In this document: one piece after another, positions 38,147 to 47,261 of the stretch
How the letters are laid out: each line of letters begins with the position of its first letter
Position numbering within the stretch: the first letter of the stretch is position 1
Assembly: GCA_002162955.1 (NCBI GenBank)
Contig: MABD01000009.1
Coordinates: 124,001-188,000, forward strand
From: Gammaproteobacteria bacterium 45_16_T64
GTDB lineage: Bacteria; Pseudomonadota; Gammaproteobacteria; Pseudomonadales; Ketobacteraceae
DNA length: 64,000 nucleotides
Direction of reading: 5' to 3'
The notes under the pieces: model-generated
What the model saw: the letters and a program-made list of their open reading frames with translations, nothing else
What the model was told of the DNA's origin: nothing
Databases searched by the model: none
Made by a program: the position numbers and the translations under genes

Positions 38147-39190
38147 ATGCGATGTGACCATGTACTTCTTATTTCTTCCAGCTATGTTTTGCATGCCAAT
38201 GCTCACCTTACTCAATTCGGCATAAACTGCGATGAGCACATGCAAACACACGGAATTAACAAGCAGCAGCTGCTTCAGTCCAGCTCATTTCTACCTCTAC
38301 AACAAGTTCGGGCTTATTTTCGGGCTATCAAAGAACTTACTCCGCTACCAGAACTAGGCTTAGTTCTGGGGCAAGGGTACAACATAACATCCCATGGCTT
38401 AGCTGGCATCGCGGCAATTTCACAAAAGAACCTATATGAGTGTCTGCGTGTTTGTAGTCAACTGATGACCTTCAGAATCCCCGCGCTACACGCGGACCTT
38501 ATTCTTTCAGATTCACACTTTGGTTTACGATTCGAAGAAGTTATCCCATTGGGAAAAGACTTCCCGATGATGATAGAGATTGTATGTTTAGCGGTATTGA
38601 GAATAATCGACTTACTATTTCCTCTCGGCCACAAAAAATCTCATCTAAACTTAAGTTACTCCAAGCCAGATTATCACCAGCTCTATACAAAAAACTATTC
38701 GATAAGTACGACATTCAACAGCCAGTTCTGTGAGATACTCCTACCTTTATCCGAAAAAAACTGTGCACTAACGCAGTACGACCCCGTAAATTCAAAAACA
38801 CTTCTCACTGACTTTCTAAATGAAATACCCGATGTCAACAGAGACAACTTATTTAAACGCGTAAAACTACTACTCGAGTCACCAGAAGGATTTCTTGCGG
38901 ACCAACAGATGATATCGACATTATTAGCTGTTAGTCCCCGCACACTTCGACGAAAATTCAAAGAAGCTGACTGCACATTCCAAGAGCTAATCAATATTAT
39001 AAAAAACAAGAAAGCGACAGACTACCTAATAAATACTGACACATCCATTGCAGATATTTCAGCACTACTCGAATTTAATGATTCCTCGCACTTCACTAAA
39101 GCGTTCAAAAGCTGGAAAGGAATGTCACCTTCGACATTCAGGGCTATCTCTCGTACACAATCAGAAAAATTCGAAATCTTCTCTGCTTAA
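38147..39190 (+). CDS. AraC-family regulator with Arabinose_bd-type domain (paralogue A)
   Basis: The N-terminal 200 residues form the Arabinose_bd ligand domain (LGLVLGQGYNITSHGLAGIAAISQKN near 70). The C-terminal HTH pair reads MISTLLAVSPRTLRRKF and SIADISALLEFNDSSHFTKAFKSWKGMSPSTFR. The ATG has AGGTAG about 6 bases upstream. It is a paralogue of the convergent gene, sharing the SHG..G.AAISQKN block, and the two stop codons overlap in a TTAA. No metabolic gene stands between or beside them, so their targets lie elsewhere or upstream. Confidence 0.87.
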   Translation: MRCDHVLLISSSYVLHANAHLTQFGINCDEHMQTHGINKQQLLQSSSFLPLQQVRAYFRAIKELTPLPELGLVLGQGYNITSHGLAGIAAISQKNLYECLRVCSQLMTFRIPALHADLILSDSHFGLRFEEVIPLGKDFPMMIEIVCLAVLRIIDLLFPLGHKKSHLNLSYSKPDYHQLYTKNYSISTTFNSQFCEILLPLSEKNCALTQYDPVNSKTLLTDFLNEIPDVNRDNLFKRVKLLLESPEGFLADQQMISTLLAVSPRTLRRKFKEADCTFQELINIIKNKKATDYLINTDTSIADISALLEFNDSSHFTKAFKSWKGMSPSTFRAISRTQSEKFEIFSA

Positions 39191-40215
39191 CGACTAAGAA
39201 TATTATCCCGATAGACTTTTGGGGTTATTCCATTCCATTTTTTGAAGGCTTTACAGAAAGAAGCCGTATCATAAAAACCTAATTTCTTAGCCACGTCAGA
39301 TACACTTAGACGACCATCCTGTAAATAATCACTCGCCCAAGACTGTTTCTTTTTCTCGGTAATCTCTCTAAAATTACTCCCTTCATCGGATAATTTTCTA
39401 CGCAACGTGCGCTCTCCAACACAGAGTATCCTCGCCACTTCAGAAAAGCTCACACCTACATTACCCTCTTCGATGATCTTATCTACCTTAGTGATATACG
39501 TTGTCAAATTCTCCGGAGGCAAACTATCTTTACATATTTTTTTGGCAACTATCGACGTTTCGGGATTTTCATATTCGAGGTGGGTCCACATCATCTCCTG
39601 TTTGATCAATAGTTCATTATGCTCCTGATCAAATTCTGGTCGCATGCCAAATAGATTATCATAGAGCAACGAATAGTCAGGAGCGGAATGAACAAACTTT
39701 AGAGTTAACTGGATTTCATCCATCTGCATTCCAGAAAAGTGCAAAATATTCCGAAACAACGTTGCACTAAACAATTCCGAAATATATTTTGCATAATCTG
39801 TATCTTCAGTATCAACACGATAACGAACCCCAATCACCCCCTCTCTCGCACAGGGTTCTACATGAAGTAAGTGGTAACGGCTTCGACAGAATTCTGATAA
39901 TAACGTAACAATGTCTTTCCAGTTCTTTTGGGAGATTGCTGCGACTCCCAACATGCCATGGGATGCAATACCCAACCGACAACCGAAAAACAACCCAACC
40001 CCTTGCAACCCTGTCATCGATTCAATGTTATTGATAAGACGCCCAATTTTTCGAGAAGCAATCAGTCCATTGGGGCACCCTAGATCATCTTGGGTAATGC
40101 CTGTATTTTCTAGTACCATATTCCTATTAATACCAACCTCATCAAGGATCGTCAGCCCTTTCAATACATAGCTAACAGAGGTATCGGCGATATCAGGTGA
40201 AAAATATGTAGTCAT
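39187..40215 (-). CDS. AraC-family regulator with Arabinose_bd-type domain (paralogue B)
   Basis: It has the same layout as its convergent neighbour: sensor domain with CRLGIASHGMLGVAAISQKNWK, then HTH helices FSEVARILCVGERTLRRKL and SVSDVAKKLGFYDTASFCKAFKKWNGITPKVYR. I choose the ATG with AGGTAG 4 bases upstream (342 residues) over an extension of nine residues. The leader has two CATGCA copies 12 bases apart (40228-40233, 40240-40245). Its stop overlaps that of paralogue A by four bases. Confidence 0.87.
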   Translation of the reverse strand: MTTYFSPDIADTSVSYVLKGLTILDEVGINRNMVLENTGITQDDLGCPNGLIASRKIGRLINNIESMTGLQGVGLFFGCRLGIASHGMLGVAAISQKNWKDIVTLLSEFCRSRYHLLHVEPCAREGVIGVRYRVDTEDTDYAKYISELFSATLFRNILHFSGMQMDEIQLTLKFVHSAPDYSLLYDNLFGMRPEFDQEHNELLIKQEMMWTHLEYENPETSIVAKKICKDSLPPENLTTYITKVDKIIEEGNVGVSFSEVARILCVGERTLRRKLSDEGSNFREITEKKKQSWASDYLQDGRLSVSDVAKKLGFYDTASFCKAFKKWNGITPKVYRDNILSR

Positions 40216-40390
40216 GGTGCTACCTATCATGCAAACCAGCATGCAGTCGAATATAAGTTATTGTTTTAGCGACAGTTTTATTATTTTTACTTTTATAAGG
40301 TGAGTTAAATCATAAAACAGTGATAGGGAAACCACTAGGTTTTAAACGTTTCAGTAGGTAACGAGTATATGACAGAAAAGGTAGACTTTT

Positions 40391-43003
40391 TTAAGGAATT
40401 TGTTCCATCCAACGATTGATAAAAACGATACACTCATCAAGGGGAGCAACATCCGAGTAATATCCACCTTGAAAATAGTCACACCAATAACGCTCTAAAA
40501 ATTGCAGGTGTTTTCGGCTTTCCACACCCTCTGCAACAACCCGCAAATTCAGCTGGTGGGCCATAGTAATAATGGCAGAGGTAATTGATGCATCATTCTC
40601 ATCATCTGCCGCATCCCTGACAAAAGCTTGGTCAATCTTTACAATATCGACTGGAAAACGCTTTAAGTATCTGAGTGAAGAATAGCCCATACCAAAATTA
40701 TCAATAGCGATCGTTATCCCTTTACGCCTTATTTTTCGCAACTTTACGATGCTGTCTTTAACATCGGTGCTTAGAATATTCTCGTTGATTTCAAATTGTA
40801 GTGATGACATCGAAAAATTCTCACGGGCACAACTTTCTTCTAATCGAGCAAGTACGGTATCACAATTGCGAAATTGATAATCAGGTAAATCAATACCTAT
40901 TTTTAGTCTATCATACGCGCCATCCATAAGCTTTTTGCCATCAATACATAACTGACCCAACATCCACTCACCAATATCCGCAACCAGCCCCGTCTCTTCC
41001 GCTAACGGCATAAATTCCGTTGCTGGCACAAGTTTTCCCGGTTCTTTTTGCCACAACAAGATGGCTTCAACGCCTACAACAGATCCATCTACTGCATCCA
41101 TTTGAGGTTGATAGTGAAGCACGAACTCACCATGTTTTATAGCATGTCGGAGTTGCGACTCGAGTTCCAGACGATCATGTATTTTTCGATTCATTTCCTC
41201 CGCAAAGAATTGACAATTATTTCGTCCGTTATCTTTGGCGTGATACATCGCCATATCCGCGTTACGTGTTAAATCATTTAATTCAACGCCGTCGTCAGGG
41301 TAAATCGCAACACCAATACTCGTTGTCACCACTACCTGGGTTTCCGCAATATCTACGGGTAATCCTAAGGCTTCGATAATATGTCTGGCCACCATTGACA
41401 CGTCATTCGGACTATTGATTCTCTCTACAATAACGGTAAATTCATCGCCACCTAAACGCGCTACAGTATCTTTTCCTCGCACATGCGATCGAATCCTCTG
41501 TGCCACAGATTTCAACAATATATCCCCGTTAGCATGACCGAGAGAATCATTGATATTCTTAAAGCCATCCAAATCCAAGTAGCAAACAGCAAACTTTCCC
41601 TTTTCACGCTCCGCATTCTTCAGTGCTTGATTCAAGCGATCGTAAAATAATCGTCGATTCGGTAAGCCGGTCAATTCGTCGTAATAAGCCAGTTTTTCTA
41701 TGGTTTCTTGTGCTGCTCTAAGCTCAGTAATATCATACGCAGTGCTTACAAAATGTGTTATTTCATCTTGCTCGTTCTTGATTGGAGCAACGTGCTGCAA
41801 GGTCCATAACACCTCACCAGATTTGGTAATATTTTGAAGTTCGCCACGCCATGCCTTTCCCCGTTTTAAGTGCTGTTGCATATCAACATAATTCATTTGA
41901 GTCACTTTGTAGCTTGCCATTTCCTCTGGCGTCAACCCAATAATATCTTCAGTTTTATAGCCCGTTAGCATGGTAAATTGCGGATTGATATATTCAATCA
42001 CACCATGCTTATCCGTAATCGTTACTGCTGACGCGCTGTGCTCCATCGCTTGATATAATTGCTGTAGCTTATCTTCGATTTCAACCCTTTTGGTCTCCTC
42101 ATCAATTTGTCGCAACCCAACACTAATGTCTTGGCACATATCCTCCAACAAATCCAACATTGGAGGGTCAAAATAGTTTTCGATGTTTGAGTACAGACTA
42201 AAACAGCCAATAACATAGTCATTCAATCGGATTGGCAATGCAGCCATTGAGCGATAATTACGAGCTAATGCCGCCTCCCGCCAAGGCTCAAAGCTAGGAT
42301 CTCGAGCGATACTATTGACATAACACACACGGTTATTTTTCACGGACATACCTATCGGCCCGCGGGATCGTTCACTGTCATCAAGGCATATTTTGATGGA
42401 TTTCACATAGCCGTCATCGTTTCCTTCCGATGCCATTGGAATAATATGCTCACCATGCTTAATACCCATCCAAGCTAAGGAAAACCCGCCAATACTGACC
42501 GCTATTTTTGAAATAGAGACAAATAGATCTGTTCGAGTTTTACTGTTCGCGACAACTTTATTAGTTTCACTGAGCACCGAATAAATCTGGTTAAGGCGCG
42601 CTAAACGGTTACCAATTACAATAGTATCAGTAATCACACGTAAACCAACAATCACGTAAGTACGACCTTCTGCCGTCAGGTTATGTGTTCTGGCTTCAAT
42701 GGCGCCATCACCAGGATGTTTCTTCCCGACCTGGAATTGCGTAGTCTTAACATGGAATGCGCTGCCGGTAGCGCCTTCGCAACATTGCAAAAACATCTCG
42801 CGAAGTATGTCGGGAAGCTCATGCCAAGGCGTTGACTGATCATTAGAGAAGCGATGATTAAGTAGCTCCTGAGCCGCTTTATTTACAAGCACCACGGTTT
42901 TCGCTGTTGGATTAAGTACAACTACACCATCAAGAGAGACATTGATAATTTGATCCAATAAGGCACGGCTTAACTCCATTGTTGGCGCCTTGCATTGTTC
43001 CAA
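40391..43003 (-). CDS. PAS-GAF-PAS-GGDEF protein with degenerate EAL domain
   Basis: Order of domains: PAS-like (about 10-115), GAF (about 165-300, ISVGLRQI at its end), PAS/PAC (about 310-430), GGDEF with intact GGDEF at 518-522 and an RGKD inhibitory site five residues earlier, then an EAL-like domain. The EAL signature is EAI at 646-648, the usual Asn of NLS is Asp (IGIDLPDYQF), and the DDFGTG metal pair is DNFGMG. The phosphodiesterase half is thus probably weak or inactive and the protein mainly a cyclase or c-di-GMP receptor. The TTG start (GGAG 7 bases upstream) competes with an ATG at 42979. Confidence 0.9.
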   Translation of the reverse strand: MEQCKAPTMELSRALLDQIINVSLDGVVVLNPTAKTVVLVNKAAQELLNHRFSNDQSTPWHELPDILREMFLQCCEGATGSAFHVKTTQFQVGKKHPGDGAIEARTHNLTAEGRTYVIVGLRVITDTIVIGNRLARLNQIYSVLSETNKVVANSKTRTDLFVSISKIAVSIGGFSLAWMGIKHGEHIIPMASEGNDDGYVKSIKICLDDSERSRGPIGMSVKNNRVCYVNSIARDPSFEPWREAALARNYRSMAALPIRLNDYVIGCFSLYSNIENYFDPPMLDLLEDMCQDISVGLRQIDEETKRVEIEDKLQQLYQAMEHSASAVTITDKHGVIEYINPQFTMLTGYKTEDIIGLTPEEMASYKVTQMNYVDMQQHLKRGKAWRGELQNITKSGEVLWTLQHVAPIKNEQDEITHFVSTAYDITELRAAQETIEKLAYYDELTGLPNRRLFYDRLNQALKNAEREKGKFAVCYLDLDGFKNINDSLGHANGDILLKSVAQRIRSHVRGKDTVARLGGDEFTVIVERINSPNDVSMVARHIIEALGLPVDIAETQVVVTTSIGVAIYPDDGVELNDLTRNADMAMYHAKDNGRNNCQFFAEEMNRKIHDRLELESQLRHAIKHGEFVLHYQPQMDAVDGSVVGVEAILLWQKEPGKLVPATEFMPLAEETGLVADIGEWMLGQLCIDGKKLMDGAYDRLKIGIDLPDYQFRNCDTVLARLEESCARENFSMSSLQFEINENILSTDVKDSIVKLRKIRRKGITIAIDNFGMGYSSLRYLKRFPVDIVKIDQAFVRDAADDENDASITSAIITMAHQLNLRVVAEGVESRKHLQFLERYWCDYFQGGYYSDVAPLDECIVFINRWMEQIP

Positions 43004-43103
43004 ATTCTGAACTCCATTCTGTAGGCAATCACTTGATAAGCGGTTATTTTTCCCATCTGAACAGTTTAGGCCAATTTCCTACTTTCAACCTCACTATTAT
43101 GGA

Positions 43104-44807
43104 CTACCTACCTAAGTATTGGCGAAACCACTTCTTCCAGACGTATCCGCCACCCTGCTCACCAAATACCACATAGCGTAATGATGTCTCACTATCCAAC
43201 AGCCAATACACCCAGGGCTTAGCGCGCGAGAGGCCGCCAAAGAGGATTTGATCACCAATGCGTAGAGCATGCTGTCCATCCGGCGTCATCATTAACTTTC
43301 CATCCCTCTTAATCAGCAACGGCAAACACTGCAAATACCTATTCTGCTCAAAAGGATGCATCATAAGATGCTCTATTCTCACTTCATGACCCACACGCAA
43401 TTCGTTATAAATTGCCAGGGCACCTTGCTGAGTAATCTCTACCGACCAACTATCAAGCTCTATGTCTCCGACAATGCCTTCCATTCGTTCAATTAAGGCC
43501 TGGCTCCAAGCTTCCTGCTCTAACGCCGCCGCATCCAAAAATTCAATCAACAAAGGGGTTTTGAGTAGTGCCGTAATATGATTGGAAACGATATTGCTAG
43601 GATCCATTAACATATCAATACCCGCCGCACCAAAAACCCCACTATTTAGTCGGTGATTTTGCCTAGCGACCATCACCAAAGAGGGGTTAAGCTCACGGGC
43701 GGTCATCACAATAGACAAGTTATTCGCATCGTCAGCAGTACCTGCGATCAATCCAACGGCTTTGTTAACACCCGCTTCCACTAAGGTATCAGCTTCTGTT
43801 CCGACGCCTTCAATCACATTATCTGCCTTCGCCAACTGTCGAAGCACCAAATTAGGCTCAACAATAGTTACAGGCATGTCATGTGTATCAAAGCGCTTTT
43901 TTAACGCCTTTCCAAACCGACCATAACCACAGATAATCCACATTCCCTGCTTTTGCGTATAGGCCGATGCGACTTCACGGTGGGTCGGGCTAATCAGCCA
44001 ATCATAGATTAAATGGCGGTAGGGTTGATGAATCGCACTTTCCAAATAATCAGCAAATATTTCAAATGGATCCAGGATATGGTCAGTACCAAAAGAGGCT
44101 AAGTTTTTGGCATAATCCTGTGTAGCGACACGACTGATAACAACCCGGTCTGGTCTTAGTAGTTTACTGGTGATCGCGATAGAAAGATTAACGTGATCAT
44201 CATTGGTTAAGCACACCACACCAACACAACAAGGGTGCTCTATGCCGGCATCATTCAGCACATCTGGGTCAGAGGCGTTTGCACATAATGCAAGCACATC
44301 AAAAGGTAAGCTATCCAGCTCCATCGCTTCAAGCCGAGTAGGTTCATTATCCACCACGACACAATGCATCCCACGATTGATCATCTTTTCAACGACGCTA
44401 CGTCCTGTAAGACCATACCCACATACAATATAAAAAGGATCCTTCTGCCGGCTAATCCGTATCCTGAAACTCCCACGCTGCAATAAACGCAGAAAAGTTT
44501 CATCCCGCAAAATTGCCACCACTGCCCCGATGCTGTAAATCCAGGCAATAACTGAAGAGTAAATGGCGATGAGAGTCCAGAAACGCTGTGCTGTCGTAAA
44601 TTCATATGGCAACTCACCAAAACCAATGGTGGATCCCATAAAACTCACAAAATAGAAAGCATGAAAAAAGCTCATGCGGTATACATTACCCTCTGCGTCC
44701 TGCCCTGGGATAAGCACGTAGCCTAGAATCAAGATTGAATAAATCGTAATTAAAGCAATAAGTGGCGTTCGTAAACGCCGCAGAATAAGAAAAGCGACAT
44801 AATTCAT
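43104..44807 (-). CDS. Two-transmembrane potassium channel with tandem RCK/TrkA-N domains
   Basis: Two membrane helices (about 14-34 and 70-100) flank a pore with the filter-like TIGFGE, close to the potassium channel TxGFGD. Two RCK/TrkA-N nucleotide-binding domains follow, each with a GxGxxG motif (VCGYGLTGRSVV near 127 and ICGYGRFGKALK near 300). A C-terminal TrkA-C-like part lies near 450-540. The protein is probably a ligand-gated potassium channel. Six bases separate it from the upstream DUF6394 gene on the same strand, so they form an operon. Confidence 0.88.
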   Translation of the reverse strand: MNYVAFLILRRLRTPLIALITIYSILILGYVLIPGQDAEGNVYRMSFFHAFYFVSFMGSTIGFGELPYEFTTAQRFWTLIAIYSSVIAWIYSIGAVVAILRDETFLRLLQRGSFRIRISRQKDPFYIVCGYGLTGRSVVEKMINRGMHCVVVDNEPTRLEAMELDSLPFDVLALCANASDPDVLNDAGIEHPCCVGVVCLTNDDHVNLSIAITSKLLRPDRVVISRVATQDYAKNLASFGTDHILDPFEIFADYLESAIHQPYRHLIYDWLISPTHREVASAYTQKQGMWIICGYGRFGKALKKRFDTHDMPVTIVEPNLVLRQLAKADNVIEGVGTEADTLVEAGVNKAVGLIAGTADDANNLSIVMTARELNPSLVMVARQNHRLNSGVFGAAGIDMLMDPSNIVSNHITALLKTPLLIEFLDAAALEQEAWSQALIERMEGIVGDIELDSWSVEITQQGALAIYNELRVGHEVRIEHLMMHPFEQNRYLQCLPLLIKRDGKLMMTPDGQHALRIGDQILFGGLSRAKPWVYWLLDSETSLRYVVFGEQGGGYVWKKWFRQYLGR

Positions 44808-44813
44808 CAGGAG

Positions 44814-45197
44814 TTATCGACGGATCATCACAGTTTCAATAGCCAATAACACTGCGGAAAGGAGATTCGCCAACAATGCCCCTCCAGATAAGGACACCAC
44901 ACTTGCGATAGCAGCACTATCCATCCCCAGATCAGACACCAATGATGCATATCCCCATATCAGTGCGGCAATAATTAACTGCAAATCAGCCACTAGGCTG
45001 GTCGCGAGTAAAATAGCCCCCATATGCGTACGATCACCAAATTTCATCACTGTGGCGATAAGACTAACCACTAATGCCGCAAACAGTTCGTACACATTAT
45101 GATGGTCAGGAACCGTCATTTCCCCAAGGAAAAAACCAAAATTTAAAGTCAGTGCTAATACGATAAAAAATGCAAAGACCACTTTTTCAGTATTCAT
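44814..45197 (-). CDS. DUF6394 membrane protein, channel partner
   Basis: The 127-residue protein has four predicted membrane helices (about 6-24, 36-52, 60-82, 95-123) and matches DUF6394 by its MNTEKVVFAFFIVLALTLNFGFFLGE start and the VVSLIATVMKFGDRTHMGAILLATSLVADLQLI block. GGAG lies 5 bases before the ATG. It is 6 bases upstream of the potassium channel gene, so it may be an auxiliary channel subunit. No function has been established for the family that I know of. Confidence 0.8.
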   Translation of the reverse strand: MNTEKVVFAFFIVLALTLNFGFFLGEMTVPDHHNVYELFAALVVSLIATVMKFGDRTHMGAILLATSLVADLQLIIAALIWGYASLVSDLGMDSAAIASVVSLSGGALLANLLSAVLLAIETVMIRR

Positions 45198-45262
45198 TAT
45201 TACTCCCTACACGAAAAAACAATACGACATACCGTTATTGTAGCGCATTCCATTTCCTATGA

Positions 45263-46435
45263 CTAAGCCACTAAGCCTGCCGCTACACCCGATGCCCACG
45301 CCCATTGAAAATTAAAGCCGCCCAAATGACCCGTTACATCTAACACTTCACCCACAAAATACAGGTTGGGCACCAATTTACTTTCCATTGTTTTTGATGA
45401 CACTTGGTTCGTATCAACCCCTCCAATTGTCACTTCTGCTGTGCGATAACCCTCTGTTCCTGCGGGAAGAATGCTAAATTCAGAAAGGCTTTTGGCGATA
45501 CTTTCAAGAACAGCAGGCGAATATTGCTGCATTGACTTACTCTCACAATATAACTCACAGAACCGATGCGCCAAACGCTTGGAAAGAAACTCAGATAACA
45601 ATGTTTTTAACTCTGTCTTAGGTCGCTCAACCTGCATCGACTGTAAATAATCAAGCGCATCTATATCGGGTAACCAATTAATCGTAACCGCTTGCCCTGG
45701 CTTCCAATACGTCGATATCTGTAGAATAGCGGGGCCACTTAAGCCTCGATGAGTAAACAGTAGGTTTTCCCTGAAGGATTGACTACCACAAGAAACTAAC
45801 ACGTCAGCGCTAATACCAGACAGTCCATCATAACCTTGCAACTGCTGCTTGCTTAGCGTGAACGGCACCAAAGCCGCTTCAGTATCAAGCAGGCTATGGC
45901 CAAACTGCTCTGCTAACTCATAACCAAAGCCCGTCGCCCCCATGGTTGGAATGGATAGCCCTCCTGTGGCAACGACCAAACTCTCCGCCTTCATAGTGCC
46001 CAGCGAACTTTCTACGACAAAGCTCCCCTCCTGTCGCTCCACGCCTTTTACATTACAACGAGTCAACACTTCTACCCCTGCGTCCTCACACTCTAGAAGC
46101 AACAAATCGAGGATATCGCTGGCTTTATTGTCACAAAATAATTGCCCTAGCTTCTTTTCGTGATACGCCACATTGTGCTTTTCTACCAACGCGATAAAAT
46201 CCCACGGAGTATAACGACTGAGTGCGGACTTACAGAAATGAGGGTTTTGGGATAAATAGTCATCCGGGGTGGTATACATATTGGTGAAATTACACCGCCC
46301 TCCGCCTGACATAAGGATCTTTTTGCCAACCTTATTGGCATGATCAAGCACCACAGCCCTTCGGCCTTGCTGACCTGCAGTTAAGGCGCACATAAGACCT
46401 GCCGCCCCACCTCCTAGTACTATCACATCAATCAT
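45263..46435 (-). CDS. YhiN/HI0933-type FAD-dependent oxidoreductase
   Basis: The N-terminal VIVLGGGAAGLMCALTAGQQGRRAVVLDH is a classic dinucleotide-binding fold, followed by KKILMSGGGRCNFTN, and the C-terminal VGEVLDVTGHLGGFNFQWAWASG is diagnostic of the HI0933 (YhiN) flavoprotein family. Members are also annotated as aminoacetone oxidases, with weak support. The ATG at the start of the FAD motif is chosen; it overlaps the bluB stop by 8 bases, so the two are translationally coupled. Length 390 residues is standard. Confidence 0.9.
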   Translation of the reverse strand: MIDVIVLGGGAAGLMCALTAGQQGRRAVVLDHANKVGKKILMSGGGRCNFTNMYTTPDDYLSQNPHFCKSALSRYTPWDFIALVEKHNVAYHEKKLGQLFCDNKASDILDLLLLECEDAGVEVLTRCNVKGVERQEGSFVVESSLGTMKAESLVVATGGLSIPTMGATGFGYELAEQFGHSLLDTEAALVPFTLSKQQLQGYDGLSGISADVLVSCGSQSFRENLLFTHRGLSGPAILQISTYWKPGQAVTINWLPDIDALDYLQSMQVERPKTELKTLLSEFLSKRLAHRFCELYCESKSMQQYSPAVLESIAKSLSEFSILPAGTEGYRTAEVTIGGVDTNQVSSKTMESKLVPNLYFVGEVLDVTGHLGGFNFQWAWASGVAAGLVA

Positions 46436-47090
46436 GTTTAGGGGCCACGTATTTGTCGTCAAATACGACTTCCTGACGAAGTTTTCGCTTTTCCCATTTA
46501 ACCTGCTCGAGTTCCGGCTGTGATAAGAATTCTTCCACATGGCCAACACACAAATATGCGATAAGCTGGCGATTTTTGGGCATTTCGAGGGTTTTTCTCA
46601 CTTTTTCAGGGTCAACAATGCTGACCCAGCCAACCCCGACATTAAGTGCCCGCGCCATCAACCACAAGTTCTGGATCGCACAAACAACACTATAACGCCC
46701 CATCTCGTCCATGGTCGTCTGTCCTAACACTGGGCCGGTAGAAGGCTTATAAAACACGGCAATATTAACCGGAGTATCCTTAATCCCTTCTAACCGCATA
46801 CGCTGATACTGCGCAGCTTTCTCCCCTTGGAACTGCTCTAAAGCCTTCATATTTTCTTCGTGAAAGCTCTCAGAAATACGACTCCGTATGGTTTCATCTC
46901 TAACAACAACAAACTCCCAGGGCTGTGAAAACCCCACAGACGGGGAATGTAATGCTGCCATAAGCAATTTATCAATGATCTCTTCAGAAACAGGTGCCGA
47001 CACAAAGCGATTGCCTCGAACATCGCGTCGATTGGCAATAATATCCGCCAGTAATTCTGATTCAGTTGTGGAAAAAAAACGGCTACTCAT
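46428..47090 (-). CDS. bluB: 5,6-dimethylbenzimidazole synthase BluB
   Basis: BluB cannibalises reduced FMN with oxygen to form 5,6-dimethylbenzimidazole, the lower ligand of vitamin B12. It is a nitroreductase-fold protein. Diagnostic segments are HSPSVGFSQPWEFVVV near residue 48, and MGRYSVVCAIQNLWLMARALNVGVGWVSIVDP near 130. At 220 residues the length fits. It stands alone here without other cobalamin genes and overlaps the YhiN-type flavoprotein gene, so a flavin link is possible. Confidence 0.88.
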   Translation of the reverse strand: MSSRFFSTTESELLADIIANRRDVRGNRFVSAPVSEEIIDKLLMAALHSPSVGFSQPWEFVVVRDETIRSRISESFHEENMKALEQFQGEKAAQYQRMRLEGIKDTPVNIAVFYKPSTGPVLGQTTMDEMGRYSVVCAIQNLWLMARALNVGVGWVSIVDPEKVRKTLEMPKNRQLIAYLCVGHVEEFLSQPELEQVKWEKRKLRQEVVFDDKYVAPKHD

Positions 47091-47261
47091 TGGTAATTCT
47101 CATTCTCGCGCCTCACCCCTTGGGCGAGCAAGTATACCTCCCCTCCCCCAATGTCGCCAAACAAACCTAAAACCTAATCAAACTAGCAAACTATCCCTAT
47201 AGGTTTGATCTATGCTTAAAAACAACCCTTTATCTCACCCTCATTTGTTATAGGCTGTACG

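Noticed and set aside
46436-46549. A 38-residue N-terminal extension of the YhiN-type protein
   Set aside because: The extension lies inside bluB's coding region and precedes the FAD motif, which normally starts within a few residues of the N terminus.
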